A DNA stretch of 64,000 bases from Ovis canadensis (lineage: Eukaryota; Chordata; Mammalia; Artiodactyla; Bovidae), in NCBI RefSeq assembly GCF_042477335.2, contig NC_091255.1:45300501-45364500 (forward strand), given 5' to 3'. Under the pieces are notes generated by a model. The model was not told the DNA's origin. It was given only the letters and a program-made list of their open reading frames with translations, and searched no databases. Numbering within the stretch: the stretch's first letter is position 1; each line of letters begins with the position of its first letter. Positions 35,157 to 46,217 of the stretch are shown one piece after another. The translations under genes and the position numbers were made by a program.

Positions 35157-36188
35157 TCGCTGTGTTGCAGGGACCTGCGGGATAAAGAGCCACTTGACCG
35201 CGCGCCCGCCTTCTTCCTAGGCAGTGGGTTAGACTTGGTGCCAGATAGTGGGCCTGTTGCTTCTCTGCAAAAGGGAGGGTGTAAATTATTTGAGGGAATT
35301 TATGACAAAGCACCTTTCACGTCTTGTGTTGTCATAGGGACTCCCAGGCTCCAAACGCCTCCGAGAGCCAGCATTCCCCACGCTGACCCTTCTTTGGAAA
35401 CTGTCATTGGAACTTATAGTTCTGGTATTCGTTTTCTTTCCTCGGATTCTTCCATCGTCATGTTGTATCGCTAATGCAAACCTCCTCTAAATTTAGGAGT
35501 AGGTGGCAGTTGTTTTGGCAAGGGATTTTGGTAGCCTTTCTAAGGAGGACTAGGGCCATAAAAAAGAAAGTAAGGGGGGATTCCTTTTAGTAAAATTATT
35601 TATTATTCTCACAGAACCAGATAAAGAGCAAAGAGTATAATGCTTAGAGTAGTAACTGTAAATCAAGACATCTGTGTTCTCTGATCTCTAGCCCTCCTCG
35701 GCTTGACCTATTTGCCTCTTTTTTGGTAAAAGATCTTCTTTAGTGCTTCCGTTTTTAGCTGTGCATTATTGATGTTTTGAATAGCACATGAAAAAAGCAA
35801 TCTGAAACTACTGGTGAACAATAACTTAGCCAGTGGAAGTTTTAAGTAACAACAGTGGTGTTTCTTTCACATTTGCAAATAACAAAGAGCAATTTTTAAA
35901 ATGAACTTTAAGGTGCAGTAATATCGCAGTGATCTAGAACCTGTGTTTTCAGTTGGCAGATTATACATGGTCCCTTATTTGCTCCTGTGTTGCCACTCTT
36001 GAATAGTTGCTGCCATCAGAACAGGATGAAGAGATGATAAACTCTTACAAGCAAAAGGTTTGCTGAATAGCATTGAAGTGAATAGTTAAATTGTTGGGGG
36101 CTGGTGGTGGTGCACATTTTCTGTGTTCTTTTAGTTGTCTTTGCCAACCTTGCTTCCTGTCTGGATAACTTAGGAATGGGACACATTG

Positions 36189-36310
36189 TTCAGTTCAGTT
36201 CAGTCACTCAGTCGTGTCCGACTCTTTGCAACCCCATGAATTGCAGCAGGCCAGGCCTCCCTGTCCATCACCAACTCCTGGAGTTCACTCAAACTCATGT
36301 CCATTGAGTC
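36189..36310 (-). repeat. BovB LINE 3' end, 5'-truncated
   Basis: It starts with the reversed tail TTCAGTTCAGTTCAGTCACTC and ends CATGTCCATTGAGTC. It is a 122-bp stub, antisense to SPOP. Confidence 0.88.
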
Positions 36311-36810
36311 AGACATATTATTAGGAAGCCTTATTTTCTCTTTTCTTTCCTTTGTGTTCTTTCTTTGATACTCATCTCTCAAGGCTTTTTTGGGGAGAAA
36401 GGGCTGTCATTCTTAACTCTAGGGCCTTAAGTTCTTGGGCTTTAAAATATATATATATTTTTTTACTTCCTCATTTTACTCTGGCCTTTGCATGGTTCAG
36501 CTGTCTTTCCTGCTGTTTTCTGTTGTCATGGTTACAGCTAGAGCCAAGCAATGACACGGGAAGGGCAAGAATTTGGGGGGCATATATCTTCTTGTATCCT
36601 TTGAAAGAGCTGGACATTCATCTTTTTTCTTGTGTGAAGACTGAGAAGTATAAGTTATTGTGACCACCTCGTGCTTAGGCTGGGGGTGGTTGATGTCCGT
36701 TTGATACTTTGGGACTTATCCTTTTAGAGCTCTTCGTAGTGGTTAGTTTAGTGCTTGGAGATGTTTAATGTTGCCTATGTCCAGACTTCTGTCAGGTAGT
36801 TTGGTAAAAT

Positions 36811-36948
36811 CTTTTTTATTTCTTTAAGTTTTAAAAGTTTTGGCCATGCATGCAGCATGCGGGATCTTAGTTCCCAGAGCAGGGATTGAACCCTGGCCAC
36901 CTGCAGTGGAAGCACAGCCTTAACCACTGGGCCACCAGGGAAGTCCCC
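36811..36948 (-). repeat. CHR-type SINE
   Basis: CGGGATCTTAGTTCCCAGAG, then ACTGGGCCACCAGGGAAGTC. Imperfect 14-bp target-site duplications TAGTTTGGTAAAAT (36797) and TAGTCTGGTAAAAT (36949) flank it. Confidence 0.88.
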
Positions 36949-37144
36949 TAGTCTGGTAAAATTTTGAAGTAAAATGGAGGCAATAAATGTCCATTTTTCT
37001 TCTCGGTAGACTTCTGTCATATAGGGTGCTTTGTTTTTATTTGGTTGAATTTACTGAAGTCTCATAAAAAAGTTGTATGGTGTGAAGACATGAAATGCTT
37101 TTAGGTTAAGATAAGTATTAATTAAATAATTCAGATTGGTGCAG

Positions 37145-37353
37145 TGTGTTCAGTCGCTCAGTTCTGTCTAACTCTTTGCTGCCCCATAAACGGTAGCTCC
37201 CCTGTCCATGGAATTTTCCAGGTAAGAACACTGGAGCATGTTGCAGTTTCCTACTCCAGGGGATCTTCCTGACCCAGGGATTGAACCAACATCTGTTATG
37301 TCTTCTGCGTTGGCAGATGAATTCTTTACCACTAGCGCCACCTGGGAAGCCCT
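37145..37353 (-). repeat. Bov-tA SINE
   Basis: It starts TGTTCAGTCGCTCAGTTCTG and ends CACTAGCGCCACCTGGGAAG. Flanking near-repeats AGATTGGTGCAG (37133) and AAATTGGTGTAG (37354) are the probable target-site duplication. Confidence 0.88.
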
Positions 37354-37399
37354 AAATTGGTGTAGAGCCTTGTTTAAAAAAATAACTCTTTAAAATGGA

Positions 37400-38010
37400 T
37401 AACACATGTACACACATACGATACAAAAATCAGAAACTACATGGAGTATGTCCTCCTTTCCTCTTCTGTCCTCCTTTCATCCTTCTAGATACCTCCCTCG
37501 AAGGAAATTGTTACCTGTATCTTGTGTACCTTGTCATAGATAAGGCTATTACATGCATATACAACTGTATATTCTTTGGTGTTTTTTGTTTTTAATTGTT
37601 GTTTATACAAATGGTAAGATTCTATACCTACTATTCTGCACTTTCCTTTTTTCACTTAGTATATCTTGGCTGTCATTTCATACAGTACATAGAGTAGCTC
37701 TTCCCTTTTTTTTTCTTTTTTCCTCTTCCGTTTTGAAAGCTGGCAGATATTCTGATGTATAGATGTGCGATTATCCAGCCAGCTTTTATTGGATAGTTAG
37801 GTTGTTTCCAGTGCTACAATTAATTCCTCACATGTCCTTTTTATGTACATCGGTGTCTGTTGGATTAATTCCAGGTGGAAAGCTATATGGATTTTTAATG
37901 TTGTTAAATATTGCTAAATTGCTTTTCATAAAAGTTGTATTAATTTATATTCCTGCCAGGAGTGTGAATCTTGCTCTTTCTTCACCAGCACTGTACTATC
38001 TGATTTTTTA
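37400..38010 (-). repeat. Ancient L1M-type LINE 3' region
   Basis: Reverse-complement L1M phrases appear: TTTTCACTTAGTATATCTTG, GGTTGTTTCCAGTGCTAC, then TTGCTAAATTGCTTTTCATA and CCTGCCAGGAGTGTGAATC. Subfamily is not assigned. Confidence 0.6.
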
Positions 38011-38021
38011 AACTTCCTGCA

Positions 38022-38150
38022 GGAGACTTACGTGGCAGTCCAATGTGGAAAATCCATGCTTCCAGTACAGTGGGCATGGGTTTGATCCCTGGTCAGGGAA
38101 CTAAGATCCTGCATGCTTCACAATTCAGCCAAAACAACAACAACAAAAAC
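38022..38150 (+). repeat. CHR-type SINE
   Basis: GACTTACGTGGCAGTCCAATG head, GGGTTTGATCCCTGGTCAGG B-box region, and a (CAA)n-rich tail. Diverged. Confidence 0.8.
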
Positions 38151-38699
38151 AGTAAAACTTTGTGCACTCTTTTGTGTAAGATTTTAAAGTTCATTATGTA
38201 GCTTGTTAAGCTTCATTATCCCCTGGAGTTGTGGATAAATACTGTCACTTTTGCAGATCAGGGGTCGTGGTGAAAGATAGTGTTGGACTGAAGAATAATC
38301 TCATGAGAATAAAGTCATATGCCTGGATAGCATGGCTTTTTAAAAGCAATGCTAGGAAGACATGTAGAACCTGTATTCTAATTTCTCCCTATCACGCTTG
38401 CTGAGTGTTTCTCCATGGGAAATTCTGTAAGCCCATAAGTGATGTTTGATGATCTCCCTTTGAGAGCTGTGACTCAAGATTGTTTATACAAGTGAACTGC
38501 TATTCTGTTGAGAAATTAAAAGACTAACCCAGTTATTTAAGATGCTTTTCTGAGTGCCTGCACAGAATATTGCTACTGGTACTCTTAATGATAGTTGCAG
38601 AATGTACGCTTCACTATGAATTGTGAGAGAGCAGAGAGTTCATTTGGGAGGCCTTCCTGGAGGAAAGGAAGTGCATTTTGAGCTGTCTAGGTAAAAAAT

Positions 38700-40050
38700 T
38701 GTAAACATACAGAAAAATGGAAAGAATAGTACAGTTGTCATCTTTATACCAATTACTCCCTAGATTCCAGCAGGTTTTCATGTTTTACTGTATTTGCTTT
38801 ATCTGTATAGGTGCATGCATGCGTACTCAGTCACTTTGGTTGTGTCCAGCTCTTTGTGGCCCTATGGACTGTAGCCCACCAGACTTCTCTGTCCGTGGGA
38901 TTCTTCAGGCAAATATAATGGAGTGGGTTGCTATGCCCTCCTTCAGGAGATCTTCCCAACTCAGGGATCGAACCCCAGTCTCCTGCATTGCAGGCAGGTT
39001 CTTTACTGCTGAGCCACCTGGGAAGCCACTTTATATGTGCATAAGTGTTTATATATAATATATAAATCTTTACATTGTAGATGTCATGACATGTTAATAC
39101 TTTAATACTTTAAATACTTTGGTGTATCTTTTAAAAATAGACATTGTTTTAGTTCATTGATCTTACAATACATTGTCACAACGGAGGCAATTAACAATAC
39201 TTTTCCAGTACCATCTAATATCTAGTTCATGTTCAGGTTTTCCCAGTTGTCTCCAACACAACACTTGTTAGCTATTGGTATTTTTTTCTCCAAAAATGTT
39301 TCCTTAGTCTTGTTTTAAATCTAGAACACTTTATTTAGGAGCGATGCAGTCTTTCCTTTTGCAGACAGGCCATTTGTCTTGTATAATATATCACTTCTAG
39401 AGTTTTCTGAGAAACTGGAATTTCCTCTTAGTTTCATTTAATTTATTCCTTTATCCCCATATTTCCTTACAAACTGGCAGTGAAGTCTTGGTTAGATTCA
39501 GTTAAACATTTTTGGTAATAATACTTCATAGGTGATGCTCTGTGCCTCATGTCACATCACAATAAGAGAAACATCACGTCATAATGTCTGACTGTGAATG
39601 GTGATGGATTTGTTTGTTCAAGATGATAAATACCAGATCTCTCCATTGTAAAGACTTTGTAATTAGCAGGTAATCTGTAGAGTAGTGACACTTTGACACA
39701 ATACTCTTATGCTTCTTCAGTAGCCTTTATCACCTACTGATAACAATCTTTGCCTGAATCAGCTATTTCTTTGGTTATTACAAAATGGTAATTTTCTAAT
39801 TCTAGCATTCCTTTTACATTGATTAGCCTTCCATCATCTGTGAAGATACCTCTCATCAGTTAGGAATAGATTATAATTTCTTTCCAAAAGTTCAGATAAA
39901 TTCTTAATTTACTCAGAATCCTTTAGCAATTTTCTGAGTAAGAAGTTCGTATACCTCTAATGATAGGAAATGATTTTTTTTTTTTTGCTCTGTTTTGGTA
40001 TCTTTATAAACTCATGGATTTTAATTTACTCTGTGTTTTACCAATAATTA
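38700..40050 (-). repeat. Old L1-type LINE 3' UTR remnant
   Basis: Either side of a Bov-tA insertion the sequence matches old mammalian L1 3' regions read in reverse: GTTCAGGTTTTCCCAGTTGT, AATACTTCATAGGTGATGCT, TTTGCCTGAATCAGCTATTT, AAAATGGTAATTTTCTAATT. Subfamily uncertain. Confidence 0.45.
38812..39028 (-). repeat. Bov-tA SINE
   Basis: It starts GCATGCATGCGTACTCAGTC and ends GCTGAGCCACCTGGGAAGC. It interrupts the older L1-like sequence. Confidence 0.88.
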
Positions 40051-40479
40051 CAGACTTTTTGGGGGGATGCTCAAAATGTCCCATGTTTGACCTTTGGGAG
40101 CCTTTTACACTTGGTGTATGAGCTTCTAAGAGAGGAAGTCGCTGAATCACTTTGTTTTTTTCTTGTCTCAGATGTCCCCTCACCTCACCTCTGTATGCTT
40201 ATGTATCTATAGTACACTTCCTTCCATTTTAATAAACTGTGTTGTTCATCTCCGTATGGAGCTGCTGGCCCCCAATTCTGACAATTAAAGGTGTCCTTTT
40301 AACACAGTGCACCTAGTGTTTGATTCATTTCTGTGTCACTGGCATTGTTGGTTTCTGAATCTTAGACCTCACAGATTTCTTATCTTGAGTACTCTTTGTG
40401 AAAAACAGCTAGTATCTCAAGAGAGCATTGCTTCCCAACCCCACATCATTAATATAACGTTAGCTATAGAAGAGACTGG

Positions 40480-40788
40480 ACTTCCCTGGTGGCTCAGACA
40501 GTAAAAGAATCCACCTGCAATGCAGGAGATCTGGGTTCGATCCCTGGGTTAGGAAGATCCCCTGGAGGAGGGCATGGCTACCCACTCCAGTATTCTTTTT
40601 TATGTTTATTTTTATTTTTACTTTATTTCACTTTACAATACTGTACTGGTTTTGCCATACATTGACATGAATCCCCACTCCAGTATTCTTGCCTGGAGAA
40701 TTCCTATGGACAGAGGTGCCTGGCGGGCTACAGTCCATAGGGTGGCAGAGAGTCAGACATGACTAAGCACAGCACAGCATAGAAGAGA
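40480..40788 (+). repeat. Bov-tA SINE split by an L1 stub
   Basis: The head and first half run to 40597 and the second half resumes at 40691. Its own target-site duplication, ATAGAAGAGACTGG, is perfect at 40466-40479 and 40789-40802. Confidence 0.92.
40598..40673 (-). repeat. Ruminant L1 3' stub inside the Bov-tA
   Basis: This 76-bp insert has a T-rich start (reversed poly-A), CTTTACAATACTGTACTGG and TTGCCATACATTGACATGAA, the bovine L1 3' end in reverse. A 17-bp perfect target-site duplication, CCCACTCCAGTATTCTT, lies at 40581-40597 and 40674-40690. Confidence 0.9.
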
Positions 40789-41300
40789 CTGGGGAATTTC
40801 TTTTCTCATGAGCAAACTTGCTTTTTTTCTGAGATGAAATACAAGATGAAACTTATAAACAAAATTTGTATATAATATTTTCGAGATGTGGGGTTTTGAG
40901 CATTATATACCTTTGTGCGTACATGTATAAGTGTGTGTTTGTCTTTCCTCCCTTTTCCTTATTTACATGCGTTTCTCCAGCACAGTTGGAGTATTATGTA
41001 AGATTATGCTGTAATAACATATATTTTTCATTGTCACTAGATTTCATCATGGAAAAGTGACAAATTGTTCACAATTAAGGAAAATTTTCACATAGGCCAT
41101 GAGCTCTAATATCTAGCTGTCTTAACACATGGTCTGGAACAGCACTAAATCCTGTGGATTTCTGTTGTGTGCTGTGGACTCAAAAATGTTGATACATCCT
41201 CAGTGTTTCCTGAAAACCCATGACACTAATGAAAGTTAATACAAGGGAAAGATACAGTGGAGCTATATTCTAAACTTGTTTTAGGGTCTAAACTAATTCC

Positions 41301-42983
41301 TCAGTCAGTCAGTTCAGTCACTCAGTCGTGTCCAACTCTTTGCAACCCCATGGACTGCAGCATGCCAGGCCTCCCTGTCCATCACCAACTTCCGGAGTTT
41401 ACTCAAACTCATGTCCAGTGAGTTGGTGGTGCCATCCACCCATCTCATCCTCTGTCGTCCCTTTCTCCTCCTGCCTTCAATCTTTCCTAGCATCAGGGTC
41501 TTTTCCAGTGAGTCGGTTCTTCACATCAGGTGGCCAAAGTATTGGAGTTTCAGCTTCAGCATCAGTCCTCCCAGTGAATATTCAGGACTGATTTCCTTTA
41601 TGATGGACTGGTTGGATCTCCTTGCAGTCCAAGGGACTCTCAAGAGTCTTCTCCAACACCACAGTTCAAAAGCATCAATTCTTCGGCACTCAGCTTTCTT
41701 CATAGTCCAACTCTCACATCCATATGTCACTATTGGAAAAACCGTAGCTTTGACTAGACGGACCTTTGTTGGCAAAGTAACGTCTCTGCTCTTTAATATG
41801 CAGTCTAGGTTGGTCATAGCTTTTCTTCCAGGGAGCAAGCATCTTTTAATTTCATGGCTGCAGTCACCATCTGTGGTGATTTTGGAGCCCCCAAAAATAA
41901 AGTCTCTCACTGTTTGCTCTATTTCCCCATCTATTTGCCATGAAGTGATGGGACCGGATGCCATGATCTTGGTTTTCTGAATGTTGAGTTTTAAGCCAAC
42001 TTTTTCACTCTCTTCTTTCACTTTCATCAAGAGGCTCTTTAGTTCTTCTTTGCTTTCTGCCATAAGGGTGGTTTCATTTGCATATCTGAGGTTATTGGTA
42101 TTTCTCCAGGCAATCTTGATTCCAGCTTGTGCTTCATCCAGCCCAGCATTTCTCATCATGTACTCTGCATATAAGTTAAATAAGCAGGTGACAGTATACA
42201 TCCTTGACATAGTCCTTTCCCTATTTGGAACCAGTCCGTTGTTTCACGGCCGGTTCTAACTGTTGCTTCCTGACCTGCATACAGATTTCTCAAGAGGCAG
42301 GTCAGGTGGTCTGTTATGCCCGTCTCTTGAAGAATTTTCCAGTTTGTTTTGATCCACACAGTCAAAGACTTTGGCATAGTCAATAAAGCAGAAGTAGATA
42401 TTTTTCTGGAACCCTCTTGCTTTTTCAGTGATCCAACGGATGTTGGCAATTTGATCTCTGGTTCCTCTGCCTTTTCTAAATCCAGCTTGAACATCTGGAA
42501 ATTCGTGGTTCATGTATTGTTGAAGCCTGACTTGGAGAATTTTGAGCATTACTTTACTAGCATGTGAGATGAGTGCAATTGTGTGGTAGTTTGAGCATTC
42601 TTTGGCATTGTCTTTCTTTGGGATTGGAATGAAACTGACCTTTTCTAGTCCTGTGGCCACTGCTGAGTTTTCGAAATTTGCTGGCATAATGAGTGCAGCA
42701 GTTTCACAGCATCGTCTTTCAGGATTTAAAATAGCTCAACTGGAATTCCATCACCTCCACTAGCTTTGTTCGTAGTGATGCTTCCTAAGACCCACTGACT
42801 TTGCATTCCAGAATGTCTGGCTCTAGGTTGGTGATCATACCATCACGATTATCTGGGTCATGAAGATCTTCTTTGTATAGTTCTTCTGTGTATTCTTGCC
42901 ACCTCTTCTTAACATCTTCTGCTTCTGTTAGGTCCATAGCATTTCTGTCCTTTATTGTTCCCATCTTTGCATGAAATGTTCCT
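41301..42983 (-). repeat. BovB LINE, 5'-truncated, ~1.68 kb
   Basis: An antisense RTE-clade LINE. On the minus strand it encodes broken reverse-transcriptase pieces: FRKGRGTRDQIANIRWI, GKGLCQGCILSP, NLRYANETTLMAES, and the C-terminal CWRRLLRVPWTARRSN. The RT is split between overlapping frames (42687-42256, 42494-42156 and 42210-41521), so frameshifts are present. The catalytic box reads YANE, not YADD. The endonuclease half is missing. Confidence 0.93.
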
Positions 42984-43520
42984 GCCTTAGCAGAAAATGA
43001 TTTCTAAGACTCTTAACCATTTAGTGATATTTTGAGTAACTTACTGATTTCAGGTTACTCAAAGCCTGACAATAACAGTATTCTGATATTTATCTGAAAT
43101 TCAGTTTTCTTTTTGCTGTCTTGTCATATTTACTTTCAGATTTTATAAGCTTATTCTCAACCTGGTTTCATAACAGTACTGGCTCCTTATTAAATTTTGC
43201 TTGTGTTTTCAGGGAAGCACACCTGTTTCTTGTGTTTGTTTTCAGTTATGGTGAATCATTCCAGTAGCTTCCTTTACTTTTGTTTTTGACAAGCTCCTGT
43301 TCTAGTAAAAAAAGATTTTGAAGCTTAGCCTCTTTAGGAAACACTTGGCCCTTCATTCTTGCGACTATGGTCATGTTTTAATAGAATTGGCAGGAGTTGT
43401 GCAGTTGCTGTGTGTGGTAAAGTTGGTCATGCAGCTTTGGGAATGCTGGATGCAGACCTCAAAATGGGAATTATACAGTTGGACAGTAACCCTTACTTGA
43501 CTGTGAAAACCTTTATTCTT

Positions 43521-43677
43521 TTTTTTTTTTTAACAATTCAAAAAATTAAAAAAAATTTTTTTTTACTGTGCCGTGCAGCATATGGGATCTTAGTTCCCCA
43601 ACCGGGGATCAGACCTGCACCCCTTATAATGGAATCATGAAGTCTTAACCACTGGACCACCAAGGCAGTTCCCAAAG
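43521..43677 (-). repeat. CHR-type SINE
   Basis: Poly-T, GGGATCTTAGTTCCCCAACC, then ACTGGACCACCAAGGCAG. A perfect 12-bp target-site duplication, ACCTTTATTCTT, lies at 43509-43520 and 43678-43689. Confidence 0.9.
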
Positions 43678-43889
43678 ACCTTTATTCTTTAGTGTTGCTT
43701 TCTAAGAAGCTGTTGGCATAAATCTTCGGGCTGAGGCACCAGCTATATCAGCGAAGAGCTTGCAGTAGTTCTCTGAAGGCCTCTAATTCCTCCTAGCAGT
43801 CTGTTTATTTGTAAGGAAAAAGAGATGTATGTGTAATCATTCACCTTGATTTGAGATTTACACAGTCCTTTTCTTGGTATTTAAAACAG

Positions 43890-45660
43890 GTACTACTTTC
43901 TGTTTCTATGATTTTGACTACTTTAGATACTTCATATGAGTGGAATCATGTAGTACCTGTCCTTTTATATCTGGCTTATTTCACTTAGCATGACATCCAT
44001 GAGGTTCATCCATGCTGTCAGAATTTCCTTCCTTTCAGAGACTGCATAATACTCCCTTGTTTGTATATAATTACATTTTGTTTATCCATTCATCCACCAA
44101 TGGATACTTGGGTTGCCGCCACCTTTTGCTCTTGTGAATAATGCTGCTCTGAACATAGGTGGACAAATATCTCTTTGAGACTCTGGTTTCAGTTCTTTTG
44201 GGTTTATACCCAGAAGTGGAATTGCTGAATCATATGTTAATTCTATTTTTACATTTTTTGAGGAACCTCCACACAGTTTAATGTAGTAGCTGCACCGTAT
44301 TACAATCTAGGGTTCCAGTTTTTGTGTCTTTGGCAGTACTTGTTATCCTATGCTTTTTTTTAAAAAAAAAATAGTAGCCATCCTAATGGGTATGTTTTAA
44401 TGTGTTTTTTAGCCTTATCTTTTTTTGAAACTAAACTTTAAAGATTTTTTTTTTTCTTTTATGGTGTATGTTTTTTGTGAGGTAATAGTTACATCCTGTG
44501 TTTTCTTCTACAAGTTTTAAAGTTACACTTTTCACATTTAGGTTTTTAATCCATCTAGAATTTATTTTGATGTTCGGTGTTACATAGAGATCTAATTTTT
44601 TTTTATTAGGATAACCCAAAATAGGGTTAATTTTCTTTCCATAAAGATCACCTGGTAAGCCACCATCATGTGTTGAATAGTGATGTTTGCCCACTATAAC
44701 TTTATGATAACATTTCGGTTCAGTTTAGTTCAGTCATGTCTGACTCTTTGTGACTCCGTGGACTGCAGCATACCAGGCTTTCTTGTCCATCACCAATCAC
44801 TCCTGGAGTTTGCTCAGACTCATGTCCATTGAGTCCGTGGTGGCATCCAACCATCTCATCCTCTGTCGTCCCCTTCTCCTCCTGCCTTCAGTCTTTCCCA
44901 GCATCCGGGTCTTTTCCAGTGAGTCAGTTCTTCTCATCAGGTGGCCATAGTATTGGAGCTTCAGCATCAGTCCTTCCAATGAATATTCAGGACTGATTTC
45001 CTTTAGGATTGACTGGTTTAATCTCCTTGCAGTCCAAGGGACTCTCAAGAGTCTTCTCCAACACACCGCAGTTCAAAAGCATCAATTCTTCGGCGCTCAG
45101 CTTTCTTTCTAGTCCAACTCTCACATCCATACATAACTGCTGAGAAAACCATAGCTTTGACTAGACTTACCTTTGTCGGCAGAGTAATGTCTGCTTTTTA
45201 ATATGCTGTCTAGGTTGGTCATAGATTTTCTTCCAAGGAGCAAGTGTCTTTTAATTTCATGGCTGCAGTCACTGTCTGCAGTGATTTTGGAGCCCAAGAA
45301 AATAGTCTGTCACTGTTTCCATTGTTTCGCTATCTGTTTACCATGAAGGGATGGGACTGGATGCCATGATGCCACTTAACATGTTTCCAAATGCATGAGG
45401 GTTTGTGTTTGTGTTCTCTGTATTCTGTACGATTGGTCTGTTTGCATATTTTGTGCTGATACTACACTGTCTTAATTGTCATAGCTTTATAATAGTTGTT
45501 TTGTCTGGTAGGGCAGGTCTCACTACCTTGTTCTTTTTTGGTTCATCAGCCTCTGTGAAAAACCCTGTCAGATTGGTGTGGTTTAATGACACCATAGGCT
45601 GTCTAAATTATGTTGACATAATATATATAAGGGCCTTCTCCAAGAGAAAATTATCAAGCC
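43890..45660 (-). repeat. L1M-type LINE split by a BovB
   Basis: Before 44716 there is the L1 3' region in reverse: ATGAGTGGAATCATGTAGTA, TTTATCCATTCATCCACCAA, CCAGAAGTGGAATTGCTGAA, ATCCATCTAGAATTTATTTT. After 45375 the L1 ORF2 end continues: ACTACACTGTCTTAATTGTC, ATAGCTTTATAATAG, CTACCTTGTTCTTTTTTGG. The order across the gap is that of one L1. Confidence 0.75.
44717..45375 (-). repeat. BovB LINE 3' end nested in the L1M
   Basis: It starts GGTTCAGTTTAGTTCAGTC and ends GGATGCCATGAT. Minus-strand frames include CWRRLLRVPWTARRLN. Probable target-site duplication: ATAACATTTC (44707) versus TTAACATGTTTC (45376), imperfect. Confidence 0.88.
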
Positions 45661-46217
45661 TCTCTTATGTAACAGCTGGGTATTAAGTTTGTCTCTTATT
45701 CTGAGTGAACCAATAATTTCCATTCAGTTTTTAATTTTGTTGGAGTGATACTTTTATATAGGAATATTATCTTCAAATGGAGGGGAGCCTTGTTATAGTT
45801 TGTTGTCTCATATAAGGACCCAAATTAAACGGTTTTTGTAATGACATTGAGGTTCTATGGTATTAAGACTCTCTTGATCATAAGGAAAATAAGCCTATTT
45901 AAAATAGCTCATATAAAAGATTTATCAAAAGGAAATAGCTGTTATAGAATCCGAGGAAAAGCTGACCAGGGCTTCAGAAAGGGCTGGCACTGAAACAGTT
46001 CAGGTATTTTAGCAGTTAGACTTAATAGATTCTAGTGTTCCACCACATACAGACCTTTAGGATCCATGAAGCTTAATTCAGATTCCTGAGCAATATTTGA
46101 TTTCGTCAGTCTAAGGTTTGGCTTCCCCCGGACCAGATATCTGCCTCAGGTTCAACTCTGGTTGAGGATACACAAAGCAGTTTTGAGGGTGGCTGGAATC
46201 AGAAGCAAGTTCTCTTA

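Noticed and set aside
43318-43640. Overlapping frames around 43.3-43.6 kb that might be a retrogene
   Set aside because: I do not recognise the protein; the frames run into a CHR SINE and no A-tail or duplication defines a retrocopy.
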